Below are positions 33,221-45,606 of a stretch of DNA of 64,000 nt, piece after piece (within the stretch, counting starts at the first letter, position 1; the number at the start of each line of letters is the position of its first letter). Position numbers and translations under genes: made by a program. Origin of the DNA: Culex pipiens pallens (taxonomy: Eukaryota; Arthropoda; Insecta; Diptera; Culicidae); the NCBI RefSeq assembly GCF_016801865.2, contig NC_068937.1, positions 98,169,982-98,233,981 on the forward strand. The letters run 5' to 3'. Under the pieces are notes generated by a model that worked only from the letters and a program-made list of their open reading frames with translations, was not told where the DNA came from and made no database searches.

Positions 33221-33747
33221 ATATATATGTAATTTTGTATTTTTAATCATGCTCATGCCATGAAAGTGATTGAGTTTCAAAATGAACGAAAGTGTTATTT
33301 TTCCCTGACAGCAAGTATTGTAAGCCCTGAGAACTCACCTTATGTTGCAAATTACATGCCAACCCCTAAACATTTTCCAAAATTCAATCAAAAAGTTAAG
33401 CTTCAAAGTGCATTGATTGGCTTTCCTTCCTCGAAAACCCTCTGCAACTGCACACATTACATTACTCTTTGCAAAGAACCGAAACTCTATTAATCGCGCG
33501 ATGCTTTATTTGCCATGGAGGTTCCCGGCCATTGATTTGCGCGCCACTGCTGATTGACTGGTCCGGAACCGGAGCTGTTTCGAGCGCCCGGCTCCGGATA
33601 ATAATTCACTTTTATGGTATTAACGGTAGGTACATGCAAAAGCTATTATTGTAGCGATTTAACATTGCTTAGAGCACGAGGAGGTCGCACCTCTCGTGTC
33701 ATTCGTCAATTCCGAGCAGGACGTTCAACAGTCAAACTCGATTAATG
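33221..33747. other. Low-copy stretch
   Basis: No gene assigned. On the minus strand ACATAAG then GTGAGTTC (about 33330-33345) is a good splice donor preceded by a short open frame, but no matching partner was found. Confidence 0.3.
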
Positions 33748-34284
33748 TCAGCGAAGATAACACGCTTCGGGCAAGGGGATCAATCGAGTTACTACGGAGT
33801 TTCCTGGTGACCCAGAAGCGTTTGCTGGAGTTTGGGGCATTTGGATAGTTGTTGGATATCTTTGAACTCGGACAATATCTGGATCTTCAGAGAAGAATCT
33901 TAGCTGACGGCCGACAGGAAGTTCCTTCACAGTTATCACTCTAAACAGAGAGCGTTCCCACTGACTCCAAAACGTACCAGTTTCGCCAAATTACCCGAGA
34001 GTCGTGAAGCCCGTCTCATGACTCACGCGGACCCAACTCTGGCCTGGGGTGTTTGATTGATTGCGGCGTGAAAACTAAATTGGATAATAGCGCGATGCAT
34101 AAAAGCTTACCGCATATCACTCTTGGCCTGACGGTGGTGGTGGGATGTTCTGGCCGCCATCATGCCATGGGAGGCCAAAACCAGAACCAAAACCAGATAC
34201 GAGAGGAGTGCAGCAACAACTTTGAGGGACGTCGTGGCGCGACGATCCGCGGTGAATCGCACAAAACAGCTCGTAAATACTCCT
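33748..34284 (-). CDS. Two-exon coding segment of an unidentified protein with signal-like hydrophobic helix
   Basis: Exon 1 (34284-34111) follows an AG acceptor (TATATCAG) after pyrimidine-rich sequence and ends at a strong donor (ATGCG then GTAAGC). A 170-base intron ends CTCTGTTTAG. Exon 2 (33940-33748) restores the split codon CG|A in phase and runs 63 codons to TGA. The joined 121 residues contain a hydrophobic helix (TSLKVVAALLSYLVLVLVLA) followed by SHGMMAARTSHHHRQAKSD and a polar part with VKELPVGRQLRFFSEDPDI and VQRYPTTIQMPQTPANASG. This could be a signal peptide with a secreted domain, or a single-pass membrane protein. No ATG precedes the helix in exon 1, so the start must be in an unseen upstream exon or the model is wrong. 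I do not recognise the family, and there are no cysteine patterns or dibasic neuropeptide sites. Confidence 0.45.
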
Positions 34285-34429
34285 CTGATATAGCGTATGC
34301 AAAACAATTGGAGTGTGCACTATGTTGGTGAGTAGATAGCGGGGTTAGGGGGAGAGTACCTAATGTTGTCAGTTGAAGTCTTGAACAAATCAACGAACTT
34401 ATGCTGCCATAACCCATGACATTTGAACT

Positions 34430-34700
34430 ATTGGAATCATGAACTCTCAAGTTCTTGAAATCTTGAACTCTTGTTCGCCTTTGCTTGAACACCCAAACTC
34501 TCGAATTCTTGAACTCTTGAACATGACTCTTGAACTCTTGAACTCTTGAACACTTGAACTCTTGAACATTTGAACATGACTCTTGAACACTTGAATAATT
34601 GAACTTTAGAACAGTCAAATTCTTAAAGTCATGAACTCTTGAACTAACTCTTGACTATTGAGCTCCTGAACTCTTGAACACTTGAACATTCCTTGAACTC
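34430..34700. repeat. Degenerate TTGAACTC minisatellite
   Basis: Irregular tandem copies of CTTGAACTCTTGAACA-like units with ACTCTTGAACATGA variants. The frame crossing it on the minus strand (34160-34618) reads EFKCSRVQ-type repeats and is not a gene. Confidence 0.85.
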
Positions 34701-35095
34701 TGTCAACAATAGGACCACCTACCCTCCAACGGCTTGCCAACTGCACAGAAGCCAGACTTATTTCACTCGCTCGTAATCGACTCGAGAGCTTCCCGTTGGG
34801 CAAATACTAGAGCTACCTAGTATACTCTATGCAGTGCCACAGTGTAACGGAGGATGGCGGCGTCGACCCAATAATAGTCTATCCGAGTACTATTTCCGAT
34901 CGTTTTCCAACATATAAGCGGAGTAGGATGAAGCGTAATCGAACGTTAAAAAAAACCCACCAAGAACAATGCACACAGTTGTAAGGGAGGGGTTTGTTAG
35001 TGAGAAGAGAATGCAACTAGAATTTGGGACAAGTTTGGTTTCCTTCTTGTGATATATTTGTTTTTAGGATTGTGAAGTACGTAAGAAAGTGCAAA
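34701..35095. other. Low-copy spacer
   Basis: No gene seen. It lies between the minisatellite and the octamer array. Confidence 0.35.
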
Positions 35096-35372
35096 AGTAC
35101 AAAAAGACAAAAAGACAAAAAGACAAAAAGACAAAAAGACAAAAAGACAAAAAGACAAAAAGACAAAAAGACAAAAAGACAAAAAGACAAAAAGACAAAA
35201 AGACAAAAAGACAAAAAGACAAAAAGACAAAAAGACAAAAAGACAAAAAGACAAAAAGACAAAAAGACAAAAAGACAAAAAGACAAAAAGACAAAAAGAC
35301 AAAAAGACAAAAAGAAAAAAAGAAAAAAAGAAAAAAAGACAAAAAGACAAAAAAACAAAAAGACAAAAATCC
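35096..35372. repeat. Octamer array (GACAAAAA)n, inverse of the 33-kb array
   Basis: About 33 copies of GACAAAAA with a degenerate AAAAAGAAAAAAAG patch near 35313-35340. It is the complementary strand of the TTTTTGTC array 1.9 kb to the left, so the two can pair as a stem with the candidate gene in the loop. Confidence 0.97.
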
Positions 35373-36988
35373 AAAAATAACTCCACATTGTTTGTACCTC
35401 GTCACCACGAAAAGCAAACACTCCTTACCACAAATGCCACAAACTCCCAACTTTTTTGTGGAAACCGATTAGCATGTCAATTACACCGTCATCGCCGCCG
35501 TACAGGCGGAAAGTAGCTATTAGAAATTTCATAAATATCGCTTTATCAACACCTAGATCCAGCTGCCTTCGGTAAGCCGTTCAGACCAATTCATGTTTTT
35601 TATGTCGCTCCATAAAGATTTCCCAAGTTCTGCTCTACGGTGGTGGCGTGCCGAAAATAGCAGAATTTTCCCTTTTCTCACTATCGTCGCCGCCGTTAAA
35701 CCGTCTTCTTAAGTGTGCTGAGCTATTGACTGTTGATAGAATGTGGTTTTTTGGAGAGGAGAACTGCTGAAGCGTGACTCGGATTGAAGACGTAAATTGT
35801 CCAACTTTAGTGCATACCTTTTGGAGTCTCAGAAATGCATACTTGAAGGACGATTACCAACGGAAATTCAATCTCTCACAAACCAATCCAACCGTGAGTG
35901 AAACTCGATCTGTGCGAAGTCACCTCGCAGAATCAATCAATCTTCCAGCGCAGATCATCGCTGAAATATTTAATCCCAGCTCATATCTGATCTATTCCGC
36001 AGCTGGCCAACTGGCGCGCAGCGCTGGAATTCATCTGGCAAATCGCCTCCGATCATGCGGATAAGCAGTTTGAGCTAGAGATGGTAGGGTTTTCAAACTA
36101 AAATCATACTGTTAAATCCAGAAGGATTAAAAGATTCTCAAATTTCTAGTAGCATCGTAGCTTGGAAGGCACCGCGACGACCCTACCATCTCTTCTTTCA
36201 AGTACTTCTCAGTCCATCGCGACGACATTCCCCATTTGCAGATCATGACTGCTAGCGAGGATTAATAGATTTGCGATTAAACTGCAAATCTGCAATTGTT
36301 TTTTTTTTCGCAACTCAAAATTGCGCCCAACCGAAACGACTCGCGCAAATCGTCGGCTGTCACTGGGCTGCCATGTTTTTGTTTTCATTTCCTGCCCCTG
36401 TTTCCAAAAGGGAGCTGCCGGGTCTCCATGGCTTCCGTACGAAGGTAGGAAAATTTCGTTCAATTAAATCACGCAAACAATAGCTCAATTATCGCGCCCA
36501 GTTGTGGCGCGTTACGCCTGAATGGCGGCAAACTGTGCGGGGTCAAATTAAGGTGTAACAAGGGGTTCGAACTTGTTAATGTGCGAACAGATGGCGCCAT
36601 GTGTTGAGGTCCATAAAAATAAAATGTTTTTTTTCAGTTTTATGGCATTGTTTGATTTGAATTTAAACCAGGAAAATTTATCTTTTTAGGAAAAAAACAA
36701 ATAACCTGTACAATGCTATGCTATGCTATGCTCGAAATTCCTGTAGCATTGCAACTCCGTATTCAATCTTTGGTTGGTGAGATTTGGTTAACGAAGTACG
36801 TATTGTTGACCAAACCTTGGATTAGATGAAATCTTAAAGTCCACACTTAATTTAACTAAGACAAGCTAATAATATTTTTGTGCAAACTAAACATTCTCAA
36901 AGTGTCATGAACATAATTATTGAAATGAGATAAAATTGAACAATGTACTACATTTTTAAAATAAATTTTCCACTTAGAGCATATTCGG
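35373..36988. other. Low-copy stretch, no supported gene
   Basis: Moderate frames (for example 35774-36064 plus and 36209-36463 minus) have no recognisable domain. At 36713-36735 five ATGCT-type units form a short tandem tail like that of the retroposons at 3553, 9274 and 45607, but no body or duplication was found. Confidence 0.35.
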
Positions 36989-37868
36989 TTTGGGTTTGGG
37001 TTTGGGTTTGGGTTTGGGTTTGGGTTTGGGTTTGGGTTTGGGTTTGGGTTTGGGTTTGGGTTTGGGTTTGGGTTTGGGTTTGGGTTTGGGTTTGGGTTTG
37101 GGTTTGGGTTTGGTTTTGGGTTTGGGTTTGGGTTTGGGTTTGGGTTTGGGTTTGGGTTTGGGTTTGGGTTTGGGTTTGGGTTTGGGTTTGGGTTTGGGTT
37201 TGGGTTTGGGTTTGGGTTTGGGTTTGGGTTTGGGTTTGGGTTTGGGTTTGGGTTTGGGTTTGGGTTTGGGTTTGGGTTTGGGTTTGGGTTTGGGTTTGGG
37301 TTTGGGTTTGGGTTTGGGTTTGGGTTTGGGTTTGGGTTTGGGTTTGGGTTTGGGTTTGGGTTTGGGTTTGGGTTTGGGTTTGGGTTTGGGTTTGGGTTTG
37401 GGTTTGGGTTTGGGTTTGGGTTTGGGTTTGGGTTTGGGTTTGGGTTTGGGTTTGGGTTTGGGTTTGGGTTTGGGTTTGGGTTTGGGTTTGGGTTTGGGTT
37501 TGGGTTTGGGTTTGGGTTTGGGTTTGGTTTTGGTTTTGGTTTGGGTTTGGGTTTGGGTTTGGGTTTGGGTTTGGGTTTGGGTTTGGGTTTGGGTTTGGGT
37601 TTGGGTTTGGGTTTGGGTTTGGGTTTGGGTTTGGGTTTGGGTTTGGGTTTGGGTTTGGGTTTGGGTTTGGGTTTGGGTTTGGGTTTGGATTTGGGTTTGG
37701 GTTTGGGTTTGGGTTTGGGTTTGGGTTTGGGTTTGGGTTTGGGTTTGGGTTTGGGTTTGGGTTTGGATTTGGGTTTGGGTTTGGGTTTGGGTTTGGGTTT
37801 GGGTTTGGGTTTGGGTTTGGGTTTGGGTTTGGGTTTGGGTTTGGGTTTGGGTTTGGGTTTGGGTTTGG
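36989..37868. repeat. Hexamer array (TTTGGG)n, about 0.88 kb
   Basis: About 146 hexamer units with very few variants (TTTTGG near 37112 and 37527-37540; TTTGGA near 37687 and 37767). The G-rich strand is the plus strand. The six frames are open only because the unit is 6 bases; the dipeptide strings are not proteins. It can form G-quadruplexes. It is not the insect telomere unit TTAGG. Confidence 0.98.
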
Positions 37869-38100
37869 GTTTTGTTTTTGTTTTTGTTTTTGTTTTTGTT
37901 TTTGTTTTTGTTTTTGTTTTTGTTTTTGTTTTTGTTTTTGTTTTTGTTTTTGTTTTTGTTTTTGTTTTTGTTTTTGTTTTTGTTTTTGTTTTTGTTTTTG
38001 TTTTTGTTTTTGTTTTTGTTTTTTGTTTTTGTTTTTGTTTTTGTTTTTGTTTTTGTTTTTGTTTTTGTTTTTGTTTTTGTTTTTGTTTTTGTTTTTGTTT
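37869..38100. repeat. Hexamer array (TTTTTG)n adjoining TTTGGG array
   Basis: About 38 copies of TTTTTG follow directly in the same six-base register, with one extra T near 38021. The sharp switch suggests two expansions from one ancestral hexamer differing by GG to TT. Confidence 0.97.
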
Positions 38101-40744
38101 CCAAAAAACATATTTAAAAAAAGCAAATGGAGAATTTTTCAGTGCATTTGACCGTTGCAAATATTTCTCAAAGTTTATGGCTACGTGTTAAGTTTTTGGG
38201 AAACAGAACTGGATTTCCTCCTATATCTAGGACAAAGTACTGGATGTTGTAGGCTTTTCTGAAAGAGCACGTGATTTTGAACCAAACTGCATCACTATCT
38301 CAAAAGCGATTAAATTGCATATGTGACATTTATGCGATTAGGGATAGGTCACCTATTTAAAAAAAATATTGGAAAAGTCCAAACTTACACTTTGGATGGT
38401 AGACTCTTCTTTTTCGAGGTAATTTTACCTAAATTTTATCGGAATATGTGAAATTACATCCAAAATGGTGTGAATTTACATATTCTAAGAGGCAATATCA
38501 CACTTTCTTTCCTGACTCGAAATATGTTAAGTTACATGATTTTTACTGTGTAAAATTATTTGGGAAAACCTTGGAGAATTTTTCTTGTGGAGCATCAACT
38601 CTTCCTGACTTCCAAATCCTTTTCCTTTAGCTTCGGTGCGCGGTGGAGATGGAGTTAGTTTTATTTACAATTATCATTTCCTAGACAATTTGAATTAGAA
38701 AAATCATATACATGACGAAGTCCAGTCTGCAATCCTTTGAAATCACCGTCTCGAAGCGTCACTCTATCACTCCCAGCAAAGTTTCTTAAATAAATGTATT
38801 AAAACTACATTGAGAATAACATTTATATTTAACATTAAATGAATATATTCAAAGAACTTTGGGGGCATTCACAAACTATGTAGCTACTTAGGAGGTGATA
38901 GAAAACTTTAAGTAGAATATAGTTTTTTGTTTTTGTAATTTAGAACAAAAATTGATCGATCCTAAAGCTAATCTCAATAGGTCCAAGTTACGACAAGCAC
39001 CCAGCCCGCCGCGACTCCAATTTGTCCAGCGGAAGGAAACACTTTGAGGGCAGTTTGTCTACGGTGTAGTAAAATAACAACACCGCCAAACTTACACTGC
39101 AGCATTCAGATTGACCTGCTTGGGCTGTTTCGATTTTTCTCCGTTTCGTCTGGTCGCCGATTCTTAATATTGCCTGATGGTGGCGCATTCTTTGGAGACC
39201 AGTAAAACTTAGCATACGTACACAAGCTGACCTTTCGAAGTTGCAGTGGTAGTGAGGTGGCACCACCTCGGCGTTTCATTTTCCAGCTGGATATGTTCCG
39301 CCAAGATATGGGCCAGAAGATTGCGCGACGGAGGACAAGCAGAAGGTATCCTTTGCCCCTTCTCACTTAGCCAGATAGTGCAGGGTTAGCAAGGTATGCT
39401 AACATGCAAAACGACAGGACACTAATTTATGCTATTGTCGCTCCGGTTCTCCGACAGAGTCGGAGTCAGCTTCACACAGCAGGGCTTGAACTCATTATCG
39501 CCACGGTCGCGCGCGGTTGGGGAGGACGACGGCGACTTGGCCGAGAACACTAGAAGGCACTGACTTGGAAGTCAACAGAAGAAGGCTTTGCACGAAAGAA
39601 AGTCGTTTGCTAATGAACTAAAAGGGAGGTTCGACTTAGTAAAAAACTTCTTTAGCAATAGAATGTTTAAATTGCATTGACATTTGATATGAATATGACC
39701 AACTTTTGGTGCAGTTTATTGTCACCTTCATCACCAATTTCCTCCGGATCCTTCTTCTGACCGACGACACTCCAAAGGAACCATCAGCAGAAAAGCAGAT
39801 GTCGTCGTCGTCCATGGTGTTGGAATTCCGTCACTCCCAAGTGGTTTATGAGTCACGACGGACGATCGACGAAATGTGTCGTGTTAGGTCGGAATAACCA
39901 CAATCTGGCCAAAACGATTCAAGTGTTGGAATGGTGGAAGGTCGTCGATGGAATGGGGATGTTTGCTTTTGGAATTATTCTTTGATGTTTGAAAAAGTCA
40001 ACGTTGAAATTCTGTTTAAATCTGAAAACAAACTTCAACAAAGTAATAAGAAAACCCCAGATTTACTCCACAAATCGATACCGGAATGTCCGTATTTTTT
40101 CGTGAATCTCAAATTAGCTGCCCATTAGACCGAAAATCAAATCAAACCAAAATGACCGCCGAACCGAATCGGAACGTTTTCAGAGGCGTGACGCCACCCG
40201 GCCAAAGTTGAGTTTGAGGCCCGTCCAGTAAGTAGGTAATACATAAGTAGACCATAGTTGCCGGCTTTCGTTGGTGCTCTTGGATAATGGTGTGTACGCA
40301 TAATAGCAATAAACGCACACCCCAGCCACCAGCTAAATGCCAAACAGTCGAAGAAAAGCTACTGGCGCCATCGAGAGAGTGGTGGGGGAAAAGTGAGGTT
40401 GGAGTCGAGTCCAGCTGGAAATGTGATGGAAGCTTTTCTTGATGTGAAGATTTTTAAGTTCGACCGCGCAATAGATGTGCGAAATTTCAGTACTTATGCA
40501 ATGAACACTTTCTAACAAATACAAAATTCAAAATTTCTGATATTTTTTTTTAATATTTAGAAATTTTATTCCTTACATAACAGAACTGATTTTTGCAAAC
40601 AAACATATTTTTTGGACTATTTGAAGACCTACTGTAACACCACTACAAAAAAAAGGAAATAATAGTTTTCAACTTGAAACCACCAATTTTATCTTTCGGC
40701 AAGTCACAACTGCATGAATCCGAGCTTCTTATAGAATTCACCAA
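38101..40744. other. Low-copy stretch, possible but unproven exons
   Basis: Fairly low repeat content. On the minus strand at 39815 an ATG in good context (CAACACCATGG) opens a 58-codon frame beginning MDDDDICFSADGSFG and meets a weak donor AAG-GTGACA at 39725, so it might be an initiating exon, but no phase-compatible acceptor was found. Frames at 38988-39366 show no domain. Confidence 0.3.
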
Positions 40745-40985
40745 AACTTAAAACTACTAAAAACTGAAAACTAAAAACTAAAAACTAAAAACTAAAAACT
40801 AAAAACTAAAAACTAAAAACTAAAAACTAAAAACTAAAAACTAAAAACTAAAAACTAAAAACTAAAAACTAAAAACTAAAAACTAAAAACTAAAAACTAA
40901 AAACTAAAAACTAAAAACTAAAAACTAAAAACTAAAAACTAAAAACTAAAAACTAAAAACTAAAAACTAAAAACTAGAAACCAAA
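40745..40985. repeat. Heptamer array (AAAAACT)n
   Basis: About 33 copies of AAAAACT, decaying at the right end to AGAAACCAAAGACTAGGAACT. Confidence 0.97.
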
Positions 40986-40997
40986 GACTAGGAACTA

Positions 40998-42121
40998 CCC
41001 AAGTAACAATTTTAAACCAACTAGCCACCACCTAGTTTTATTAAGGTTTTATGGTAGCATCTTGATTGCTTAATAGTTTTATTTAGGCATTCACCGCAAC
41101 CAATAAGCAAGAGCTAATTAATAGGTTCTAACAGGGTTTTATGCCTCGGACATAAAACCTTGTGACAATAAAAGCTAAATGGCTTTTAATAAGGTTTTAT
41201 GAAAGTTTTAAGAGAGTCTTGAAAACCCAATGGCAATGTCATGCCAAACGGGTTTATCGCATGCTTTTTTAAAACCCAGGATGTTTCAGCTGTCATTAAG
41301 TGCCATTAGGCATGCAAAAAGCTTACTTAAAACCATAAGCACCTGAAAAAGCATTAAACGCGGTCAATTAGCAGTGCATAAATATGGCGCTTAACGCGTG
41401 TTCTGATTGAATTTGATTGACCGCCATCTTGGTTGGCAAAATAGAAAACTGAAAAATTTGATTTAAATTTGATGAAAACACACATTTATGCTGAATTTCT
41501 GGTATGATTAATATAGCGATAGATGTTTAAAAATATTTTGAACATTTTTTTCAAAGAATTGCAATAAAATATTTTTTAACATTAAACACTATGATTACAA
41601 AATATTGATTTTTGATGAAGCGAGTTGATTTTTTTGGCTCTATCTCCCTACATTTATCAATAAAATTTCAGCCGCAGTTGAATTTGAACCATCAATTGCG
41701 AGAAATAAGCTTTCAAATTATTTGGATTACCTCTAACATCTATTATTTATCATCGCCATTTTTGACAACCATGTCCATGATTTCATTTGGCAAGACGAAG
41801 ACTTATTTTTGCCCAAATAAAACCTATTTGGCATAAGACGTTTGAAGACGTATGAAATGTCATTTTTCCATAACTCCTGACTAGGTTTTAACAAAGGTTT
41901 TATCAAGGCTTTGAGGATGTTGTTAGGATTCAGTTGTAAAGCCTTGAACTCCTATGTAGGTTTTATAAATAGGCCCTAACAACCTTTTGCGGAGGTCCTT
42001 TTGGGTTTTATGTGGGGTTTATCAAGGTTCTGGGGAGTTTGTTACGACTAAGGAGTTTTAATGTTGGTTTTGGCTGATTGCGGTTGTGACAGCTTTGATA
42101 AAGCCTAAAATGTTACTTGGG
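40998..42121. mobile_element. 1.1-kb TIR element with TA target
   Basis: It begins CCCAAGTAACAATTTTA and ends AAAATGTTACTTGGG, flanked by TA on both sides. The body has many AGGTTTTAT and TTATCAAGG repeats in both orientations. There is no transposase. Confidence 0.7.
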
Positions 42122-42760
42122 TATTTAAAAAGAGGGAATCACACATAAAAATATTTATTAACACTTTTGGTTTGATAAAGTTAAATTTGAAATGGTCCTA
42201 TAAACAAATGAAACACAATAGCTTAAAGAACCTTTTCAAAAAAAAAAACTCTTGGTATTATTATTCAAAATTATTTTTTTTACCAATGGTTGTTTTTTTT
42301 TTAATATATTTTTTTATGGAATTTAAAACAAATTGTGCAAGGAATAACAAAAACATAATCTTGATTTTAAGAGATCAAAATTTAAGTATTTTAAGACTTT
42401 TTACCTTCCTCTTTCCTAATAAGAAATTCAATTTGAATTGTATTTATACCCTTTCTTCTTTCAGTTTTTTTTAAGAAGTACATTAAAGGGCCATTCAATC
42501 ATTACTTAACATTTTTGCTTTTGTTTTTGGGAGTGGATACATTTAAACAAATAAAATACAAAAACAAAAATCTTAATTTCAAGGGACTTGTGTAAAACAT
42601 CACAAAGTAAAAAATGAGTAAATTTGAAAGATGTAGAATTCTATGGTGTAATATAACCTCCATAAAGATTGGAAAAGTGGTAAATTCACTCATTTTTAGA
42701 GATTACTGAATTACACATTTTTTCTAAGATGAAAAATGTTGCAATTCTCAAATTAAATAT
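42122..42760. other. AT-rich spacer
   Basis: Short AT-driven frames only. Confidence 0.45.
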
Positions 42761-42987
42761 TAGGGGAAATATACCCATTTTAATCACACTAAGCCGTTCG
42801 ACCAATTCTCATCACTTTTGCCGTTTTCCGCTATTAAATCAACATTTTCAGATGTATCAACAATGGACAATTACTTGCTCACTTTAATTTGAGCTATTTA
42901 TTACTTTGGAACAGTCAAAAACACTTTATGAAAGCTGCAATTCATGTTCAAAGTGCTGATAGGCCGATAATAGGTATAGTTCCCCTA
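42761..42987. mobile_element. 227-bp MITE, copy B
   Basis: Inverse-orientation copy of 31073-31316, from TAGGGGAAATATACCC to TAGTTCCCCTA. Confidence 0.75.
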
Positions 42988-45593
42988 CCATGACTTTTGT
43001 AATAACTTTTTTTTTAGGTTTAAGGGTCGCTGTAGATCGTTTAAGTTGGCAAAAAAAAATCTTTTCATACACAAATGTCTTCTTTAAATCGCTAATAACT
43101 CATCAGGATTAACTCGGATCGTTTTGTGGTCTTGGACAAAGTTGTTTGTCATAAAATGTTACATAACAATCTCTCACTCATTATCAAATCCGACACATTT
43201 AACGTCACCTTTTGGACGAATTTTGATTTTTTTTTCTTTTCTCCTTACATTTTTGCGATTTTTTCCATACAAACTTCAACAATAAAAAGCGACCCTAAAA
43301 CCTTAACCGATTTTTCTCAAAATTGGAACAGTAATTGGAATCAAACCAGGGGGTTCAATTTTTCTTGTCATCCTACTGTGTATGTATATTTTGTCGAATT
43401 AGCCGAATTCTGTATCAAGAATTCAAGATTGATTGGGCAAGGAAAATTATTTTTTTCTTGGCAAAATAGCATTTTTCAAATCATAAACAAGTCAAATCAC
43501 ACAGTTTAGAAATTCCTCAAAATTGTACATTTCTTCTTCCCAATTTCATTTGCAAATCAATAGTTGGCAAAGTTTCATAGACCTCCAAAAGGTCAATATT
43601 TTCAGTTGTTTGAAGTTAAATCTTGTACTGCCAAAAAAAGCGCATCTAGAGAAAATAAGTATTTTCCACATATTCCAAAATTGTTCAAGAAAATAAAATA
43701 TCAAAATTAAATCAAAGGTAATTTAAATCTAATAACTAACATTTAATTTACAACACTTTTCATTTAACTGCTGTAAAAGTCAAAAACATAAAAAAAAACT
43801 TGCAAACTACCCAGGAAAACGAAAGCAAAAGTGCTTTTCCACACCGCACTACACCATAACATAAAAGTGTGTAGGTGTACATAAAAGCGGAAAAATCGAC
43901 TGCTTTTGTCAAGTGGCGATTTATTACGCACTCGTCGAACTCGTTGATGCGACGTCGAGGTGTTTGTGCTCAGTTCTAGCGAAGCATTTCGACTTTTTAC
44001 AGGAATGATTGTCTATCTGAAATTTTTTTTCTTTTGAAAAGATTGAAGAATGTTTTATGTAATTTAATTAAAATTGTCCAAATTTAAAGAAAAAGGAAGT
44101 AAAACGACTTTCAAAAGCAATGTTCGATCGAATAAATCTTAAAATTGGAAAATAAACCATCCAAGCGGCGATTCAATCAATTTTACTTTCGGAACTAAAC
44201 TCGGTGAAAAGTGAGCGTGCGTTGAACGGCGTCGTCGTCGTCGTCATGCTGTACAACTTCCCCAACAGCTTATCAGAAACTGCTTCCCACTTGGAAGCCG
44301 GCTGGCTGACTGGGTTCGTTTTCAAGTGAATGTTTATTAAACCAAAATGTAAACACCTCTTTAGCAGGGTAGTAATAGTAGAGCTATAGTGGAACGAACT
44401 CTCGCTTTCTTCCCACACTTATCAGAAAACTGTTTGATTAGACTTTGCTGTGGCACGCGAATTAGTTAGACTTGTTAGTTTGTTCGTTTAAAATTAAGAT
44501 TTTTTTTATGTTATTTTATGACGAAATGTACAAATTCACTGAAAAATGTGAGTTTTTAAAGATAAAATTTATAAATACATCTCACATTTCCTCATTTTGA
44601 GCTTATAAATAGCTCCTCCTTGAACCAGTTCCCAATTATTTCAAGAAAGATGATGATCACCAACCATCGATTACACGACCTCCCTCGCAGAACAAGGTTG
44701 ATGGTAACGCGATTAATCCGTCACTTCCGAGCGAAACTCAGCAGCCAATCGTGGGCAACCGCCCACACTGAAGAAAACGAACACCTCCATGAGGAATGAT
44801 GTGCCACTTCCGATTTTACCACACCATTTGGCAGGAAGGACACAGACAAGTGGAGGCAGATTTATTTGAGTGAAAAAAAAGTGAAATTTAGAAACCTTTC
44901 AAACAAGATTTTTGAGATAAATTTAAAATTAGGGTTTTCTGTGGAACTGGCAACCCTGTCAAAAGTTATGAGCCCTTTAGTGAAGCTTTTCAGAGCCTGT
45001 CGTGAATTTTGAAACCGTTTTCTATATACCAAAACATAAGTCTTTTCAAATCAATTCAAAATAATATACATTTCCACCCTTCCACGATTTATCACTACTT
45101 ATATTTTTATCAGATTTATCGATCTTTTTGAAGTAGAAGGTAATTTCCTTTTAAAATTGCACTCATACCTTAAATATTTTCAAAGATTTTTGGCATTCTG
45201 CCAACACTGCCAAATAATGTGAATAAATTGCTTCAACTAAAAATTCCCACAAATAAAACAAAGAAACTTCTACACTTGTCTGCGCTGCAAGCATGTGTTT
45301 TATGCGTTATTTATTGCGATTTACCTTCGTAGCATCATCAACATCAACATCAGGAGAAAAAGAACAAGTGAAAAACGCTGGTACGATATTCGGTCTCCAA
45401 GAAACCCCTCGCGCCGCCGAATAGGCCATTGCCATCGACGAGCCTCCTCTTCCTTAGGGGCTGGGAAAGGCACATGGGTTTGTTTACTCAAGAAACGAGC
45501 CAACGAACGTGAGTATGCAAATATCTGCGCGATTGATATAGACCTGATAGGATAGGGTAAAAGGGGCAATTTTGATATCAATTTTTTTTTTAA
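42988..45593. other. Non-coding stretch
   Basis: 42990-43800 is AT-rich with an uninformative 127-codon frame (43126-43509). 44600-44900 and 45280-45540 are GC-richer and could hold exon or UTR, but no splice-consistent frame was found. Confidence 0.35.
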
Positions 45594-45606
45594 ATTTAAT
45601 AGATTG

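Noticed and set aside
32958..35472. Overlapping frames of LFVFLSFC or KTKRQKDK repeats at the two octamer arrays
   Set aside because: Open in all three frames of one strand because of the 8-base unit. No independent coding signal.
36989..37868. Telomere
   Set aside because: Interstitial with unique DNA on both sides, and the unit differs from the insect TTAGG.
36856..38191. Very long open frames reading repeated dipeptides on both strands
   Set aside because: They follow from a six-base repeat unit and occur in several frames at once. They are not proteins.
39726..39815. Initiating exon of the 34-kb gene candidate (MDDDDICFSADGSFG)
   Set aside because: The ATG context is good, but the available donors are phase 0 and exon 1 at 34284 needs phase 2; the donor is also weak.
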